From NCBI RefSeq assembly GCF_910592395.1, contig NC_088319.1:11408001-11472000 (forward strand): a DNA stretch of 64,000 nucleotides. Reading direction: 5' to 3'. Shown here piece by piece: positions 46,703-60,189 of the stretch (positions are counted from its first letter, which is position 1; every line of letters starts with the position of its first letter). The notes below the pieces were generated by a model. It was not told the origin of the DNA. It did no database searches and was given only the letters and a program-made list of their open reading frames with translations. This stretch comes from Lineus longissimus. Lineage: Eukaryota; Nemertea; Pilidiophora; Heteronemertea; Lineidae. A program made the position numbers and the translations under genes.

Positions 46703-48922
46703 TCATCTACGTGGTCGAGTTCTCATGGCTTGAACTTTTCTCTTTGTTTCTTTAGCCATTTTGGCTTGGACTGAAAGACAAAGTGTTGTACATACATTTA
46801 CTCCAGAATACTCAAAAGTAGTGTCCAGTGCATCTGGCATCTTTGAGAGGGTGCGACCAAGTGCTGGTTAATTAACATTTTAGGAGGGCTATACACATCA
46901 TTCGCACGTCACTGGGCCAAGTAATTGACGTGTTATGCGCGTGACCCCCCCAGGGAAAAGGGTTTGGTACAGAGGAAGAGATCTGTTTTTATAGTACTGA
47001 TGACAGCTTACCCGACTCTCGCGGCACCCTTGAACCAAATAATTTATTCTGTCGAAAGTTCTTTGCGTCCTGAGATAAACTTTTTGCCTTAGAGACCTCC
47101 TTGACAGAGACGACTTGGAAGCCAGACACACTGTAAATAGAGAAAAGGAATCAGGTGGGGTCGGCATGTGGGTGTTAAAAGAAAACTTGTAATTCCTATA
47201 ATATTATACCGGTATGTGCTTTATTTTTTCCATTAACTGCATATTTTGGGCTGATTTTGTTTTTTAAAGTTCACCCAGTATAATCTTATCCTCTTCTGGG
47301 TAGATCTGAAACCGGTTTTTAGGATTTTTCTGATAGTTTACTAACCTTCTCCCAAGAGGAATAAAGTTGTCATCTTCAGCACTTCGAAATCCTTCCTGTT
47401 CCGAGTCTGAAAAATCATTTTCAAATATTGAACACTTAATACAAGCTTTTTGACCACATGTACAGACCTTAAACTATAAAATCATAACTAGATTTTGACC
47501 AGGTGGTAGAATATTTTGACTTGGTGGTAGAATATTTTGACTTGGTGGTAGAATATTTTGACTTAGTGGCAAAGGTCCCATTTGAAATTTGACTCAGCGG
47601 TCTCAAGTATCTAATCTACACTTGGTGGTATGAATGAAACTATGGCTCGGCAACAGTAGGGCAACTAACAGGGGTTGGAGAACACTGGTTTTGTTTGTCT
47701 CACCTAGATCTGACTGAAACTCTGGTTCTTCCACAACTTCTACTTGTTTTCTTTCCTTCTTCATCTTCTTCTTCTTCCCCTCCAAGTCGATCTTCTGCCT
47801 CGAAGCAGACACTGACGCCAGGAGATCTTCTGGTAGTTTCCTCTTGGCCAACAAGGCCAGCTTCTCTTCCTATCAAAGGTAAGGAAACAAACTGGTATTG
47901 GCATTTAAGTTAACTTGGAATGGTGACTTGCATTGTTTGAGCGAGAAATTTTCTCTTTGCCTGTTTGAAAAGCGGACAAGTGGAAAATCGAATGCTGCAT
48001 TACTGCTAGCCCAAGTGATCTCAAATGCCAATTAAACAGTTTCCAATATATAGAACAGACACTGAAACAACCTTGTGCAATGAGAAAATAATTGAGACCT
48101 CTCCGCAAGCAATGGCAACTGCTTTACACCATTTTGAATAGTCCCCAAAATAAATTTCACAATGTAAATTACTGAGAAACCTTCCTCAGCAGTCACCTAG
48201 CAGGACACTTCTCTTCTAATAGGGACAATGCGTTGGGTTCCAAATTGGTCTCTCCCACCTACTTGACCTATGCATAAATCAGGACACCTCTCTATCAAGG
48301 ACAGCACATGTAAGTCCTGTGGGTGTCCCTAATAGAGAGGTTCTACTGTATTGTCACACACCTTCTGTTTTTTGTACTGTTCATCTTGCTTCCGCCGTTT
48401 GTCCTTTGTAGAGATTTTGTCTTTTTGAATCTGTTCCATGGCAGACTTCATGGCGGTGAGTGCGGACTGACGGCCGCTCGTGAAGGAGACAGCCTCTGGA
48501 GCATCATCATCCGAATCCTGGATAAGATCCCCACCATCAGATGCGGCATCTGAAAATCAAGATAAGAGGAATTCTAGCCTCAATATAATCGACTTTTTCG
48601 TAGAAGTCTGTGTTTTGGCGCCAACCAGTCATGTGGAACAAAGGGTTACACTGGATTATGGCATTGTCAGAAGGTCGTTTAGGCCTTCTGGCATGTGTTC
48701 TTAGAGAGCGCATTTGTTTTGTTTAGGCTCTGGTTCGTCTTTGTCAAAATTGTCCACATCCTTCAATCTGCTTGGAGAATGCAAGTACTCCTTACCATCG
48801 CTTTCTTCTAATTCATCATCACTTCCTCTTTCAGTCTTTTTCGGCTTTTCCTTGAGAGTTCCAAGCTCCGTTTCAAAGTCGGATTCTAAGTCACTGTCTT
48901 CGTCGAAAAGTATCCTCGGCAT
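46703..48922 (-). CDS. NOL7: Nucleolar protein 7 (U3 snoRNP-associated)
   Basis: Six exons in transcript order: 48922-48796, 48549-48362, 47869-47704, 47406-47346, 47130-47012, 46770-46703. They give 242 residues, close to human NOL7 length. The protein starts MPRILFDEDSDLESDFETEL (acidic) and has the family hallmark DDDAPEAVSF. It continues with a basic coiled-coil-like stretch (KDKRRKQDEQYKKQKEEKL), then KLPEDLL and KKKKMKKERK (a nuclear/nucleolar signal type). The conserved C-terminal FRQNKLFGSRVPRE is followed by a basic tail ending RTRPRR. Orthologs (yeast Bud21/Utp16) join the U3 small-subunit processome in ribosomal RNA maturation. The match rests on motif order and is good but not certain. 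Confidence 0.8.
47497..47575 (+). repeat. 22-bp tandem repeat in a NOL7 intron
   Basis: Three to four copies of gacttggtggtagaatattt (plus tt). Confidence 0.9.
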
Positions 48923-49735
48923 GATGAAATGCTGTTGTTACGTCCTCTGCTGGAAAACAATGAAGAGATGAATTTACAAAACTGAAGTCAGGCATCTTGT
49001 TATATCAATGAGGGCCACAACAAAGGGAGACAACCAGCGCTGTGCACTGCAACAGTCCATGCAATGTGACGTCTCGTCTGTGACCGTGTGGTCGCATTAC
49101 ATTAGTCTTTTGTTTAATGTGCCTACGTTTGTTTTGGCTGCACGCAGCCACCTCCAACCACTGATACAATGTCAACTATTGCAAACAGTCCTGAACTGCA
49201 CAACTAAACCATAAATGCACGTGTTGTGTACATTTCAAGAAAATACATTACAAATGTACACACAGCATAGAGCACATTTTAAAATTTATTCCACAGGACG
49301 TAATAAGAAATAAAACACATTAACTTTTATAGCTACCTAATCTATACTGAAAAGACTTTCAAATCAACGGAACAAAATCATAAAAAGAGCTTTATTAAAC
49401 TTTCTAGCGCGGTTTTGAATTTTTTTTGGAAAAGGCACGTTTTCTCAGGGCGCAGCCATCTTGATTTGGTCATTATTTATTGATATGTATATGAACAAAA
49501 TAATTAAATTCCACGTATAATTTACATATCTTTCAAATTTTGCTTCGGAATCTAAAAGAATATTTCTAATATTTCAAACAAGAGTATAAATTTGCATTTT
49601 ATGTAAAAGTGTGTTGAAGATAATTCACAAATAATGAAGCATTATATCAATCTATTTTTATTGTACAACTTTTCTCTACAGGATCACTCAAAAAAAACGT
49701 TTTAGTAGGCCAATGAAAACATAAAACACAGAATC
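48923..49735. other. Intergenic between divergent NOL7 and hydrolase genes
   Basis: AT-rich, no coding potential. It probably carries promoters in both directions. No element could be assigned. Confidence 0.45.
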
Positions 49736-52700
49736 ATGGGTTTTGTGAAAAATGCTGCAATTGTGCTGTTGACATGCGTATTTATTGCATACATGCAAAA
49801 CATATTTCAACCTAAACTCCCCCTACACATGAAAGGTGGATCCGACAGCAAGTTTTTCAGAATAGGCCGTGAATTCAAGTGAGCAACCAAACAAAGCGCC
49901 ATAACGTTTGTAGTGGTGTAGGGTAGTAGTGTAGCGTAGTCTTAACGACTCATCAACGAGTGATCACGATATACCTGCATTCAGACAGCTAAACGACTGG
50001 TGCATGGACAACTAAGAGACTGCTTGTGTTCCCTTGGCCTTTAGGCCTACCTTAATACCAACCTGGTCAGATCCTGGGTTCAAATATGACGGCGTGAACA
50101 AAATAGACTGTGGAAATACCTACAGCCATTTCTTTATCACCCTTTCATCAGGCAGCTGGGTTCACCCTGAAATATAAGTACCGGTAGTTTCTGATTTATT
50201 CTTATAATTTCATATTTTATTCTATTCTAGGACCCTTATCGACAATGGCATGATCGGTGGAGCATTTGCGATCTATCATCATGGCAAACCTGTTGCCGAT
50301 ATTTGGGGCGGTTATGCCGATGTTGAGAGTCGCAGCAAGTGGCAAGAGAATACGATCACCATGGTGATGTCGACAACAAAAGCCGTTGGGGCTGTTTGTA
50401 TTGGTATGCTGGTGGATAGGTAAGCATCAGTCATGAACCTTGACAACTTCTTCTTCAGTATCCGTTCTGCACTTGGAGGTGGTATTCTCTAGGAAGTATT
50501 CCTCCTCGAAATGCGGAATGAGCCTTTTTACGTTCCACTACGGTTAGGCGCCAATTCGGTTTATTGGCATAGTGACTCCGACTTTTGCCAGAGGAAGAGT
50601 CAATGTAAGCTACTCATGTTTCTCACTTGGTGGGGACTTTAACCTGCCCTGGCATGCAAAGACACCAGATACCAGGAACCTCGATTTTACATCACATTCG
50701 AAGAATTGTTGAGTGCCGAGTGTTAGTTCCTAAGCCACTTATTCACCAAGAAATACAATCCCGAGTTTGATCCCCTTGCCCTATTAATGTGGCAGCCAGT
50801 AGTTGTTAACCACTAGGCTATGATCGAAGCTCCTCTTGATGAATTCTAAAGACAAGAAAACTTGCAGCTGTGTATAGCTTTGGTTTGGTTGGTCATATGC
50901 ATCTTCACTGTTGTGAATGTGAGCAAAGGGTGCCATTGCATGCAGTCCGAAGCTGGGAGCAAGGAGTCCTTCAAAAGCCACTCATGTTTTAGTGTTTCAG
51001 CTAGAAACCTGTAAAAGGGCGCAGTTTGAAAAAGCAGCCCCCTGTTTTCGATTGAAATGCATTAGCCACTGGTAGTATTCATACCTGGAGGCCGTTGGTT
51101 TGATCTTCGTTTCGATTCCAGAGGTCAAATTGACTACGATGCACCTGTATCACAATACTGGCCAGAATTTGCCCAGCAGGGAAAAGCAGAGATCACTGTC
51201 CGGATGTTACTTAATCATGAGGTAAGTATTAGGCACCTTCCCCATAGAGGTATACGGTATACTACACTATACGCGAACAATGGCTTCACAAAGGGTGCAT
51301 GACCATGAAACTATTGTTCGCGTATAGTATAGTATAGGGTATAGCTCTATGGAATAGGTGCCTTAAAGATGCCGTTCATCCACGAATATTTACTGTTGGT
51401 TCAACTATATCTGGTTCCTATTTCTAACACCAGGCGATGTGAATCGACAGTAATATAATGCATGCCACATGCATGCATGCATGCTTTGGCGTTATCTGTA
51501 TGCAATTGGTACATGTATCAGTTTTCCTGATCATTGCATGTTGATTTCGCATACGCATGGACTACAAGGTAGGCCTAGACATTGTTCCTTTCAAACGTTC
51601 CTTGAAACATTTCCTCTTTTCTGAAGCCTTCATTAGCAGTGATGCAGCGCTTTGAGCGATCCTAATGGATCGGATACTGCGCTATACAAGACTCGTTATA
51701 TATATATATATATATGTCTTGTTTCAATCATCAGAAATCTGCGCGTCATCGGGGCAAGTTTTCTCTGGTGCTGGCACAGCAGTTCGGTGTGACATTTTCA
51801 TGGAAACGACCAGGTTTTTTTTCTGATTCTTTTCGCTGCAGTGTTTAGTTCTCTTCATATTTCAGGCAGGCCTTCATGCACTTGATGAACCGGTCTCCCT
51901 TGGTGATCTCAGAGAAAACCCAAACAAAGTTGGAAAATCATTAGCAGCTCAAAAGCCAAGCTGGGAACCAGGTCAGAAAAAAAGAGATATGATGGATGTA
52001 TATCTTATTTGTAATACCAGAAAGAAAACCCTTTGCATTTGTCAATTTTTGAAAATTCTGTGATCATATGTATACTCTAACAGCTCTTGTGATAGACCCT
52101 TAATCTATAAATATGCTTATCCAGAAGGAAATAATTCAGGGAGGTTCTTTAGATATAGATAGCAAGTTCGTCCTCTTTAAATCACGAATAGCTTCCCCAA
52201 AGGTAGATATGAAGTAGTATCGTGGCTGCTAAACGTTAAATTTCTGCTAAACAAAATCACACACTCACTCGAATGTAAAAGGGTTCTCTCTCTGTGGCCT
52301 GTTTGATGGACCAAATTCACTGCAAAACTTACCAATTTCTTATTTTTAGCTCAGCTGACAAAGTCAGGGAATGGTGTCTGTCCTTCCTTCCATCCGTGTC
52401 ACTTTTGGGCATTTTGTAACAGCAAGGCCTAGGCACATCGTTGACGCTGCTAAATTAGGCGTAACCCAAAATGAACTCAGGAACCAAAAATCAGCGCGAT
52501 CCGACCTACATTAAGCAAATGGAGGTCATCGGGAGTTTAAACTTCATTCCTTTATACATTTACCTCGGTCCACAGAGAAAATATTGTTTTCACATCTGGC
52601 CGAATATTTTTTGCAAATTTTTCATTTTTACTTGTTTTGGAAAGATATGTCATATTCCTCCTGCAGGAACAAAGCATGGTTACCATGGCTTTACACACGG

Positions 52701-54672
52701 CATGTACCTCGATCAGCTCATAAGACACACCGACCCAAAGAAGAGAGGCGTGGCTGAATTTTTCAGAGACGAACTATCTATTCCATTTGGTGAGTTTTTT
52801 AGCAGTTGATTGTAACATTGCTGGTTTGTTCTACCTTGGTCACCCTACATGTAGCCCTCGTTGGCTAAGTGCTGTAATACGTTGCACATACATTGCACAT
52901 ACATTGCACATACATGTAACGTTACGTATACATTGCACATACATGTAACATTACACATACATTGCACATACATTGCATGTTCATATTTTGATGCTCTGCT
53001 GGGGTGGATCTTTACCATGTCATCATCAATATCTCACTCTACGCTTGGTGTTTGCCACTAATTTGGTACCAGCCAAGTTAGTGCGTCTTCGACGACGATG
53101 GATTCTACCAAATATCCAAACTGTCCACTTGGATTGGATCTTTGCCTCACTTAGGTCTCGTTCCGAGGATGACGCAAGTGGAGTAAAGGAACTTGTCAAA
53201 GGTCACAAGCAATGTGTTGACGTCCGGTATCCAACCCACTATATTTGGATAATGATAGCGATGCCCCTCTGATCAGTCGTTGTTTATTTTAAGTGATTTA
53301 ACGCTTTCGCACCCGGATTTTTCCAATATCTCTGTGGCCTGGATTTTCTTTTTTAATTCTAAATTTTCATTCCAAGGATAATTTGTAACTACACGTATAA
53401 AAATATACCATTGCGGGTACATGTAGCATTACAATGCTGGTAGCGTTACGTAACGGAGCCTGGCATTTCATAGCCTTTGTTTTATTATAGGTATAGACTT
53501 CTTCATCGGCCTTCCAAACGCTGAAGTCTATCGCGCTGCACGCAGTTATGAGTCTCTCTTAGTTGGCTTTTATGATGCAATAGTTAGTGGAAGTTGGGCA
53601 ATGGTGCGGGCCATGATCAAAGGCCTAACAGATCCGGAGTCTAGCGTTGCAAGAGCTTTGAATTCAGTGCAAGGGTGGCAGGTGGGTTAATCATTTTGTT
53701 TCTTATTAACAATTCCCATTTATGCCATAAGTTAATCTCACTGGACACCATACGATGCTGCTATCTATTGCCCATCTAGCTGTAGAATCTGCTAGATGAC
53801 TCAAGCACTTTTATTCTTGTACTTTTTGGGGTCGGTTGTATTCATGTTATTGATATGTATACCTCACTGGCAGGGGTTCTCTCCCAGGATGATGTCAGCT
53901 GGGGCGTTGCAAGGGTCATTTTCCATTTCAATCACCCTCTTTCCCTACAGGACATCCAGGTGAATAATCCCGATTACAGAGCCACCCCACTCTCCTCAGC
54001 CACTGGGATGGGAACTGCAAGAGGCCTGGCAAAACTTTTTGGAATCATCGCCAATGGAGGAAAATTTGAGGGGAGGACGCTCGTCTCAGAAAAAGTTATA
54101 AAAGAGTTCCAGAATACGAGCGTGACGAGGATTGATGAAGTTTTGTTTCACGAGACGACCTATGCTCAGGGAATGATAACTCGGAAGAACCCTCAGGTAT
54201 GTGTCCTTAAGCCAGCAATAAAAAAGAATGGGTAATTCTAATTGTACATCCTCTGGTAAGCCGGGTGCCCAACCCTATCGTGAACAATATGACATGCTTT
54301 ATTTGTAACTTCATCCCCAATGTGAGTATGAATCTGCAGCCATGCCCATTTTCAGACCGATTACACTGTGCAATTGTAGTGTAAATGTAAAGGGACTAAC
54401 AAAACATGGAAACTCATACTGGCAGAGAGAATAATGCTTGTCTGCTCATGTCTGCTCTGGAGAATGTACGAATATAAAATTTTCATGTTTCACTTCAGGG
54501 TCAGCTAGTATTTGGACACCATGGCCACGGAGGACAGTACACTTATGTAGATGTTCACAATAACTTGGCATGGACTTTTATCACAAACGATCTCAAGCCA
54601 TACCAGCCAGGTCGTGACCATAGGCATGAGACATTGGTAAAAGCTATGTACAAGTCTATTGGTGTGGAATAG
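49736..54672 (+). CDS. Membrane-anchored beta-lactamase-fold serine hydrolase
   Basis: Eight exons: 49736-49878, 50231-50419, 51122-51221, 51866-51971, 52667-52789, 53491-53681, 53951-54196, 54499-54672. They give 423 residues. A hydrophobic helix ([18 protein letters not shown]) near the N-terminus is a likely signal anchor. The Pfam beta-lactamase (PF00144-like) fold follows. S95-T-T-K98 is the nucleophile motif Sxx[11 protein letters not shown] and [16 protein letters not shown] are family signatures. Y185 in KHGYHG is the likely second catalytic Tyr. FGHHGHGGQ (372-378) replaces the KTG triad. Animal relatives include LACTB-like and C. elegans lact proteins; they are peptidases or esterases with poorly known substrates, not antibiotic resistance enzymes. 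Introns contain SINE, LINE and foldback pieces. Confidence 0.85.
50700..50830 (-). mobile_element. tRNA-derived SINE remnant
   Basis: Read on the minus strand, tagcctagtggttaacaact is a good pol III A box. About 30 bases on, gggatcaaactcgggattgt gives a B-box-like element. The body beyond is unrecognised. It lies in hydrolase intron 2. Confidence 0.55.
51228..51366. mobile_element. Foldback element in hydrolase intron 3
   Basis: attaggcaccttccccatag pairs with the inverse at 51345-51366, and tactatacgcgaacaat pairs with attgttcgcgtatagta. The arms are about 50 bp around a loop of about 30 bases. It begins 7 bases past the exon 3 donor. Confidence 0.7.
51580..51716 (+). mobile_element. LINE 3' end remnant (CR1/L2-like)
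   Basis: A short frame [21 protein letters not shown] and stop (51591-51656) matches the last residues of LINE reverse-transcriptase polyproteins. It is followed by a 3' untranslated end (gcgctttgagcgatcctaat, gcgctatacaag) and a (TA)n tail. It is severely 5' truncated. Confidence 0.7.
52875..52982 (+). repeat. tacattgcaca short tandem array
   Basis: About eight irregular copies of tacattgcacatacatg-type words in hydrolase intron 5. Confidence 0.8.
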
Positions 54673-54699
54673 ACTAGTGCTACGAACATTACAATTTTG

Positions 54700-55535
54700 G
54701 TTTGGGGGGGGGGGAGACAAGTGGGTGGGGTGGCCCTCTGTCTGTGAAACTGAGCGCACATTTGTGAAAAATGTGAAATTCATAATTTCCAATTGTGTAA
54801 CCATTGTGTAGACATACAGGTACTATACACGCTAAGTCAAATGCATAATTACTGCACTGTGACATGTAAAACGGCCTTCCTTTTTTCCGGGACCACCAGT
54901 AATTACAAATGGCATACTCCTTTAAATTTTGGAGAATATTGCTCCAGTGAATAATGGGTCAAAAAGGTAAATGAAAATTTCAACTTTTAACTGTTGATTT
55001 TTTTCGACTTGTCATGAAAATGCTTAATTTAGACATTCCAAATTTAGGTAATAATTATTTTGACTTACCTGTGCCATAAAATGCTTTTGAATATTCCAGT
55101 GTTAGTGTGCTACATGTACAAGTATCAACCAAGCATTGTTGTACATTTTACAATAAATTTATACTTTATATATAGTCATTCACTAAAACGTATTTGTTGA
55201 TTTTGTTTATTGTTCGGCCTTGGTAATCAATCTCAATAGATGAGAAGTGTGCATCATGGCACTGTGACTCCTTGGAACACTTTGCATGCCATTTCATATA
55301 CATGGCCCCATGAAGTGCAGAGAAAAGCTGTAAGCTTAACTGTTCAGTGATGGTATCCACTGTCGGCATAAGATGGCACCGGCCAAAAATGACTGCCACA
55401 GCAAAAGGGGCAAGATGGGTCTGGAGTGCAAAGCTGAATGATCTTAAATGTTGCTTATATAAGGAACAAATGCCCCCCCCCCCCCCCCCCCCCCGTCTCC
55501 TTTCAGTATCTACTGACAAGATCACTGGAATTGTT
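54700..55535. other. 3' flank of the hydrolase gene, no gene
   Basis: AATAAA at 55152-55157 could end the hydrolase transcript. A G run lies at about 54703-54713 and a C run of about 24 at 55471-55494. Confidence 0.4.
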
Positions 55536-55539
55536 TAAG

Positions 55540-56380
55540 ATTGCAATTGGACCAACAAAAATCGTTCCGGGGAAATACGGTTGCGACTATTAGGGGACTA
55601 GAAGGGGTTGTGACCTATCACATGGACAAGGATGCAGGTTTTCATAGGTGGTCCGTTTTCTCTCCGACATTATCTACTGAACAAGATAACTTCAGCCAAT
55701 ACCTTGAAGGGAAATCAATCTTCTTGGGAAATTTAAGGTTGTGACATCTGGGGACAGGTTGTGACCTTAGATGGACAAGGACATATTTGTTCTCCCAGGT
55801 ATTCATGTGTTTCTCCTGGCATTATCCACTGAACAGGATAACTTGGATAGCCTATGATTGATCCTGCCAATACCTTGAAGGAAAATCGATCTTGTTGTGA
55901 TATATGAGGTTGTGATATCTTGGGACAGGTTGTGACCTTAGATGGACAAGGACAGATTTGTTCTCCCAGGTATTCATATGTATCTCCTGGCATTATCCAC
56001 TGAACAAGATAACTTGGATAGCCTATGATTGCTCCTGCAAATACCTTGAAGGAAAATCCATATTGTTCTGATATACAAGGTTGTGTCATCTGGAAACAGG
56101 TAGAGAGACCTTAGATGGACAAGGACGGATTTGTTCTCCCAGGCATTCATATGTATCCCCTGGCATAATCTACTAAACAAGATAAATTGAATAGTCTATG
56201 ATTGAACCAGCAAAAACCATCAAGGGAGAAATCCATCTTGTTGCGATATATAAGGTTGTGATATTTGAGGACAGGTTGTGACCATAGATGGACAGGGACA
56301 GATTTTCATATGTGGTCCGTTTTTGGAAAACACCCATCTCCTGACATTATCCACTAACAAGATAACTTGGATAGCCAGCC
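55540..56380 (+). repeat. About 172-bp minisatellite, about five copies
   Basis: The landmark tggacaagg or tggacaggg recurs at about 55622, 55772, 55944, 56117 and 56290, mostly 172-173 bases apart. Repeats share gacaggttgtgaccttagat, ttgttctcccaggtattcat and gataacttggatagcc. The copies are increasingly diverged at both ends. Open frames crossing it are by-products. Confidence 0.85.
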
Positions 56381-56579
56381 ATACAGATCTGGGTTCTCGT
56401 GGCTGGGAGGCCCCTCATTTACCATTGTCCTCAATCTGATGCGATTCCCGATATGGACCAATCAAACCAAAAAATTATTAAGGATGTGCCACCTCAGTCC
56501 CAATAGAAGAGGTCCCACCTCTGAAGACAATTCATCTCCCAAAAACATTCGACTAACAAAGGAACACAAGAGATAATTA

Positions 56580-59500
56580 GACATCAAAGTGAACGTTTAT
56601 TCGTTGTCTTAACCATAGTCATGATATACACAGATCATACATGTACATAAAACTGTGTCGACGCAATTTAGCCGGTTGAGGAATGTTTGTTATACAGCCT
56701 ATTAGGCCAGAGTTCTGTAGGATTCATCTTATCACTTGTCACGATTTAACAGTGGCTTGAAAACGTGAGGATGAGAGTGACACCGTGAATCGTATGTAGC
56801 CCGATTTTTTGAGATGACTTGTTTTAAAACTTAACAGTGACACGTTACATGTGTAAACATGAATTGTACATAAAGCGTGACCTCACAGGTATTAAATCAT
56901 CCTTTTGTACAGGCGTTCATCAAACGACTAAATTGCCTTAACACAATAGTTTAAGAAGAAACGTTATATGAGTCTTGCATATCTTTAGTCAAGGAAAGCC
57001 TGATATAGAAGAAATTACCAAGGAAAACACAATCTAAAACGCCCAAAGGAGGCAAAGAAAAGCTTTTGATAATCCAAGAAAACGCATATAGTTGACTCCA
57101 ACTCTCACAACATTCGGAACATTCTCTATGGTATACGTGTACATGCCCCTCCTCTCCGTTAATTTCGGACATCAAATTTAAAGATAATTGCATTAATCAA
57201 ATGGTCATTTGGTCAAATTATGCAAGACACATTACATAGTCATTCAGAGCGGAAAGGCCAGATGGTCTACAATAATTATCACAAAATTTGTAGAGAACAA
57301 CATACATGTACATGTGTAAATATATTCCAATTTGATAGAACAGGAATGTGAGAAGATTATAAGTAGAATTGCCATTCCCGCCAATCAAAAATAATTGATT
57401 CGATGCACCACAATTTTATCATCCCACTGCCTAGGATATTATTATTCTTTCCATTTCATCATTCAGCAACCAACTCATCTAAATACTGATAGAGCATCTC
57501 CAAGAGTAGGTCACTTCTGTTCAGTTCAGTCACATCCATAAATTAACGTTTGCCAACCCTGGCCATCCTCGAGGTGGCACTGAAGTAGATTAGTAGATCA
57601 CTTTCAACCTCGATTTTGTTAACATATTGAGATGCCTGTATCATGCTTCTACAGTTCCAAATACTATTGGACAAATGATGACAAAACATGCCTCATTCAA
57701 TGAAATGTAAGAGTTTGTGCCCTTAGACCTCAAAAAGAAGGCTCTTTAGGTATCATCACCCAAGTTTCAGTCAATAGCCCAATTGAATACAAAATGTGCC
57801 CATGTGGACAGATGGATGGACCAACGGACAGATGGCACTCGAATAGCTGTTCTATTAAATATAGCTCAGACAAAAAATGTTTGTCTCCATAGGCTTCAAC
57901 CTACTTTAATATGCTCCCTTATAGTTTCATACTTAGTTGCCAAAGGGTAAAGCTACACAAACCCCAAACACACAGTCTGCAGTCTTTTATTTCCATGTGT
58001 TATATAAGGGATGGAATGACAAAATACACAAAGAAATACCGATGATAGCTCAATACTTTTTGTTTCACCAATAGAAGTGAGCTTTTTTATCACACATACT
58101 AACATATAATGTATGTACAGTGAAATGAGGATAATACAGCCATTTCTTTAACCAGGTACGTGAAACTCACGTTTGCACAGACTGGTTCAAGGGCCTTTTT
58201 AAACAAAATTAGGTCAGTTAATTATAGGGAAACATATTTTTCTCAATCAACAAAAATATTTGCAAGCTTTGTTCATTTCGGCTCCCATGGATGGAATCTT
58301 GTTACTTTCAACAAATTTATAATCGCCCAATTGAACCATTTACACAGTGGAATATGTGAAGATACATGTAGAAAGCAAATAAAATCCACGAAAATGTACT
58401 GATTATACAACAAAATGTATAATTAGTTACATTGGACCATAAATATACATGGAATGATAGTTCATTAACAAATTTACGATACCGGTACTAATATTATTTG
58501 GACGGTGCACCAAAAGTGAATATATATATGTATAATAGTACATGTATAAATACCACACAACGTGAAATACATTTATAAAAATATGTTTAAGAACTCACAG
58601 AACCTCAGCAGTTGCCAAAGTTAAGGCAAATTTTTTACGAGCAAAACAACCCTTTCCTGGGCCTCTGTCGGTATCATAGCAATTGATACATCATCAAGTC
58701 ATACGCGAGTTTGTGAATGGTACCTTTTGGGCCCCTATCGTCCACATGTTCATCAGACCGAATCTATCTAATAATGATCTGCTATGCCAGTCAATGAAAC
58801 AGGAATTGAGAAGGTTCATTTTTACATATCACTCAAAATTCATGTAATACTGATCCTCCCAATAAAAATTAAAGGGAACTGAAACCGCCAAGCCAGTTCG
58901 TATGACCTCGTTTTCATTTCCCGCGTATCGGGTGATCAGAACGAGGCATGAATGAAACATGGCGCCTAGCTGTCAATCATTGAGTGACGTCACTACTATG
59001 GAATTTACTACGAAAACTCATGAATGAAAGATCGCATGACTCACGTGATTCTCACATGATTCTCAATAATAACAAATTGAACTGCGCATGCTCGGGCACT
59101 GGGCGCGGAGCTACAAATCTGAACTCGAATAGGAAGTTGGAAGTTTGACTTTCTCGGGCGGTGAAAGTCGAAAAGTTGAATAAATCGCTAAAGAGAAATA
59201 CTTGCGCCCCGGTTCAATATCACACAATGCTACCTATATACAAGACATCAGATCTAGAATACATATTTAACCATTGAGGTTTATGAGTTCCTTTCAAAGT
59301 TTAGCCATATCACAAAATAAATTTTCCAATGCACCCCACCCATTGGCACCTGGCAGGCTTTTAACATCTGATAGATGTTGTCCAACCAAAAGTCTGATCT
59401 GGACAACACCCGAAGTTTTTAATATGCTTCATTCGCCATAGGACCGCCACAGTTCAGGATCACAGTCTCGACTGACAACGAACAATTTGAGATGTCTATT

Positions 59501-59750
59501 ACGACATCTCTTTTGGAATGTCTCAGTTCATCTAGGTCATCCTTAAGATCTTGTTTGTTGCAAGTAACATACATGTCCAGAAACTTTGGGGTAGGTAGGC
59601 AGGCAAATAATTTTTCTTATCAACAATAAATATTTTCCAGAAATCCCAAAAGACCCCTTAAAAATGAAGAAAAAGTGCAAAACAATGGAAGAAATGAAAT
59701 ATTTGAGAAATTTTTCTTTCCCCCGATTCAAAATTTTTATAGGAGGGGGG
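56580..59750. other. Low-complexity, AT-rich, no gene recognised
   Basis: No exon with protein similarity could be found on either strand. Being downstream of the minus-strand gene ending at 61374, part may be its 3' untranslated region. A minus-strand AATAAA-type signal (tttatt at about 56598) exists but is not diagnostic. Confidence 0.35.
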
Positions 59751-59756
59751 TTATCT

Positions 59757-60185
59757 ATCGGTATGAATGAATGAATGAATGAATATAAGAATTTCTATAG
59801 CGCCTGAATTAAAAGAAAAACTTAAATTCTCAGGCGCTTTACAAAGCAAAACACTCCCTGAAAAGGTGTTGTTTCAGGAGAGTTTTGAAAATGTCTATGG
59901 AACCAGCAAGCCTGATGTTGGAAGGTAGCTGGTTCCATAGAACCGGTGATGACTTGTAAAAAGAACGGTCACCAAAGGTTTTGCACTTAGTGCGAGGGAC
60001 CACCAAAGTTGGAGCAATAACAGAGCGGAGATGGTAGGTGGAATGGTGCCTCAGTCTGACCATATCACACAGGTACGCAGGTGCGACTCCATGTATTGCC
60101 TTATATGTAAATAAAAGCACTTTGAAAACAATCCTGTATTTAACAGGAAGCCAATGGAGTCGCATGAGAACCGGTAGGTAGAGTT
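59757..60185 (-). mobile_element. 5'-truncated LINE (CR1/L2-like), reverse-transcriptase C-terminus
   Basis: The minus frame 60165-59839 reads RLHWLPVKYRIVFKVLLF, then TYKAIHGVAPAYL, ending FKTLLKQHLFRECFAL and a stop. This is the standard C-terminal module of animal non-LTR retrotransposon polyproteins. After a short untranslated end (aggcgctatagaaattct in that sense) it finishes in an (ATTC)n tail. Almost all of the 5' part is missing, so it is inactive. Confidence 0.9.
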
Positions 60186-60189
60186 ACAT

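Noticed and set aside
49920-50110. Possible tRNA-like sequence (cctgggttcaaat) in hydrolase intron 1
   Set aside because: B-box-like word without a credible A box or acceptor stem.
53037-53272. Possible extra hydrolase exon in intron 5
   Set aside because: Flanking exons join in phase without it and it has no similarity to the family.
55733-56180. Minus-strand frame with internal repeats, looking like a repeat protein
   Set aside because: It reads across the 172-bp minisatellite; periodicity is at DNA level and the frame is broken in other copies.
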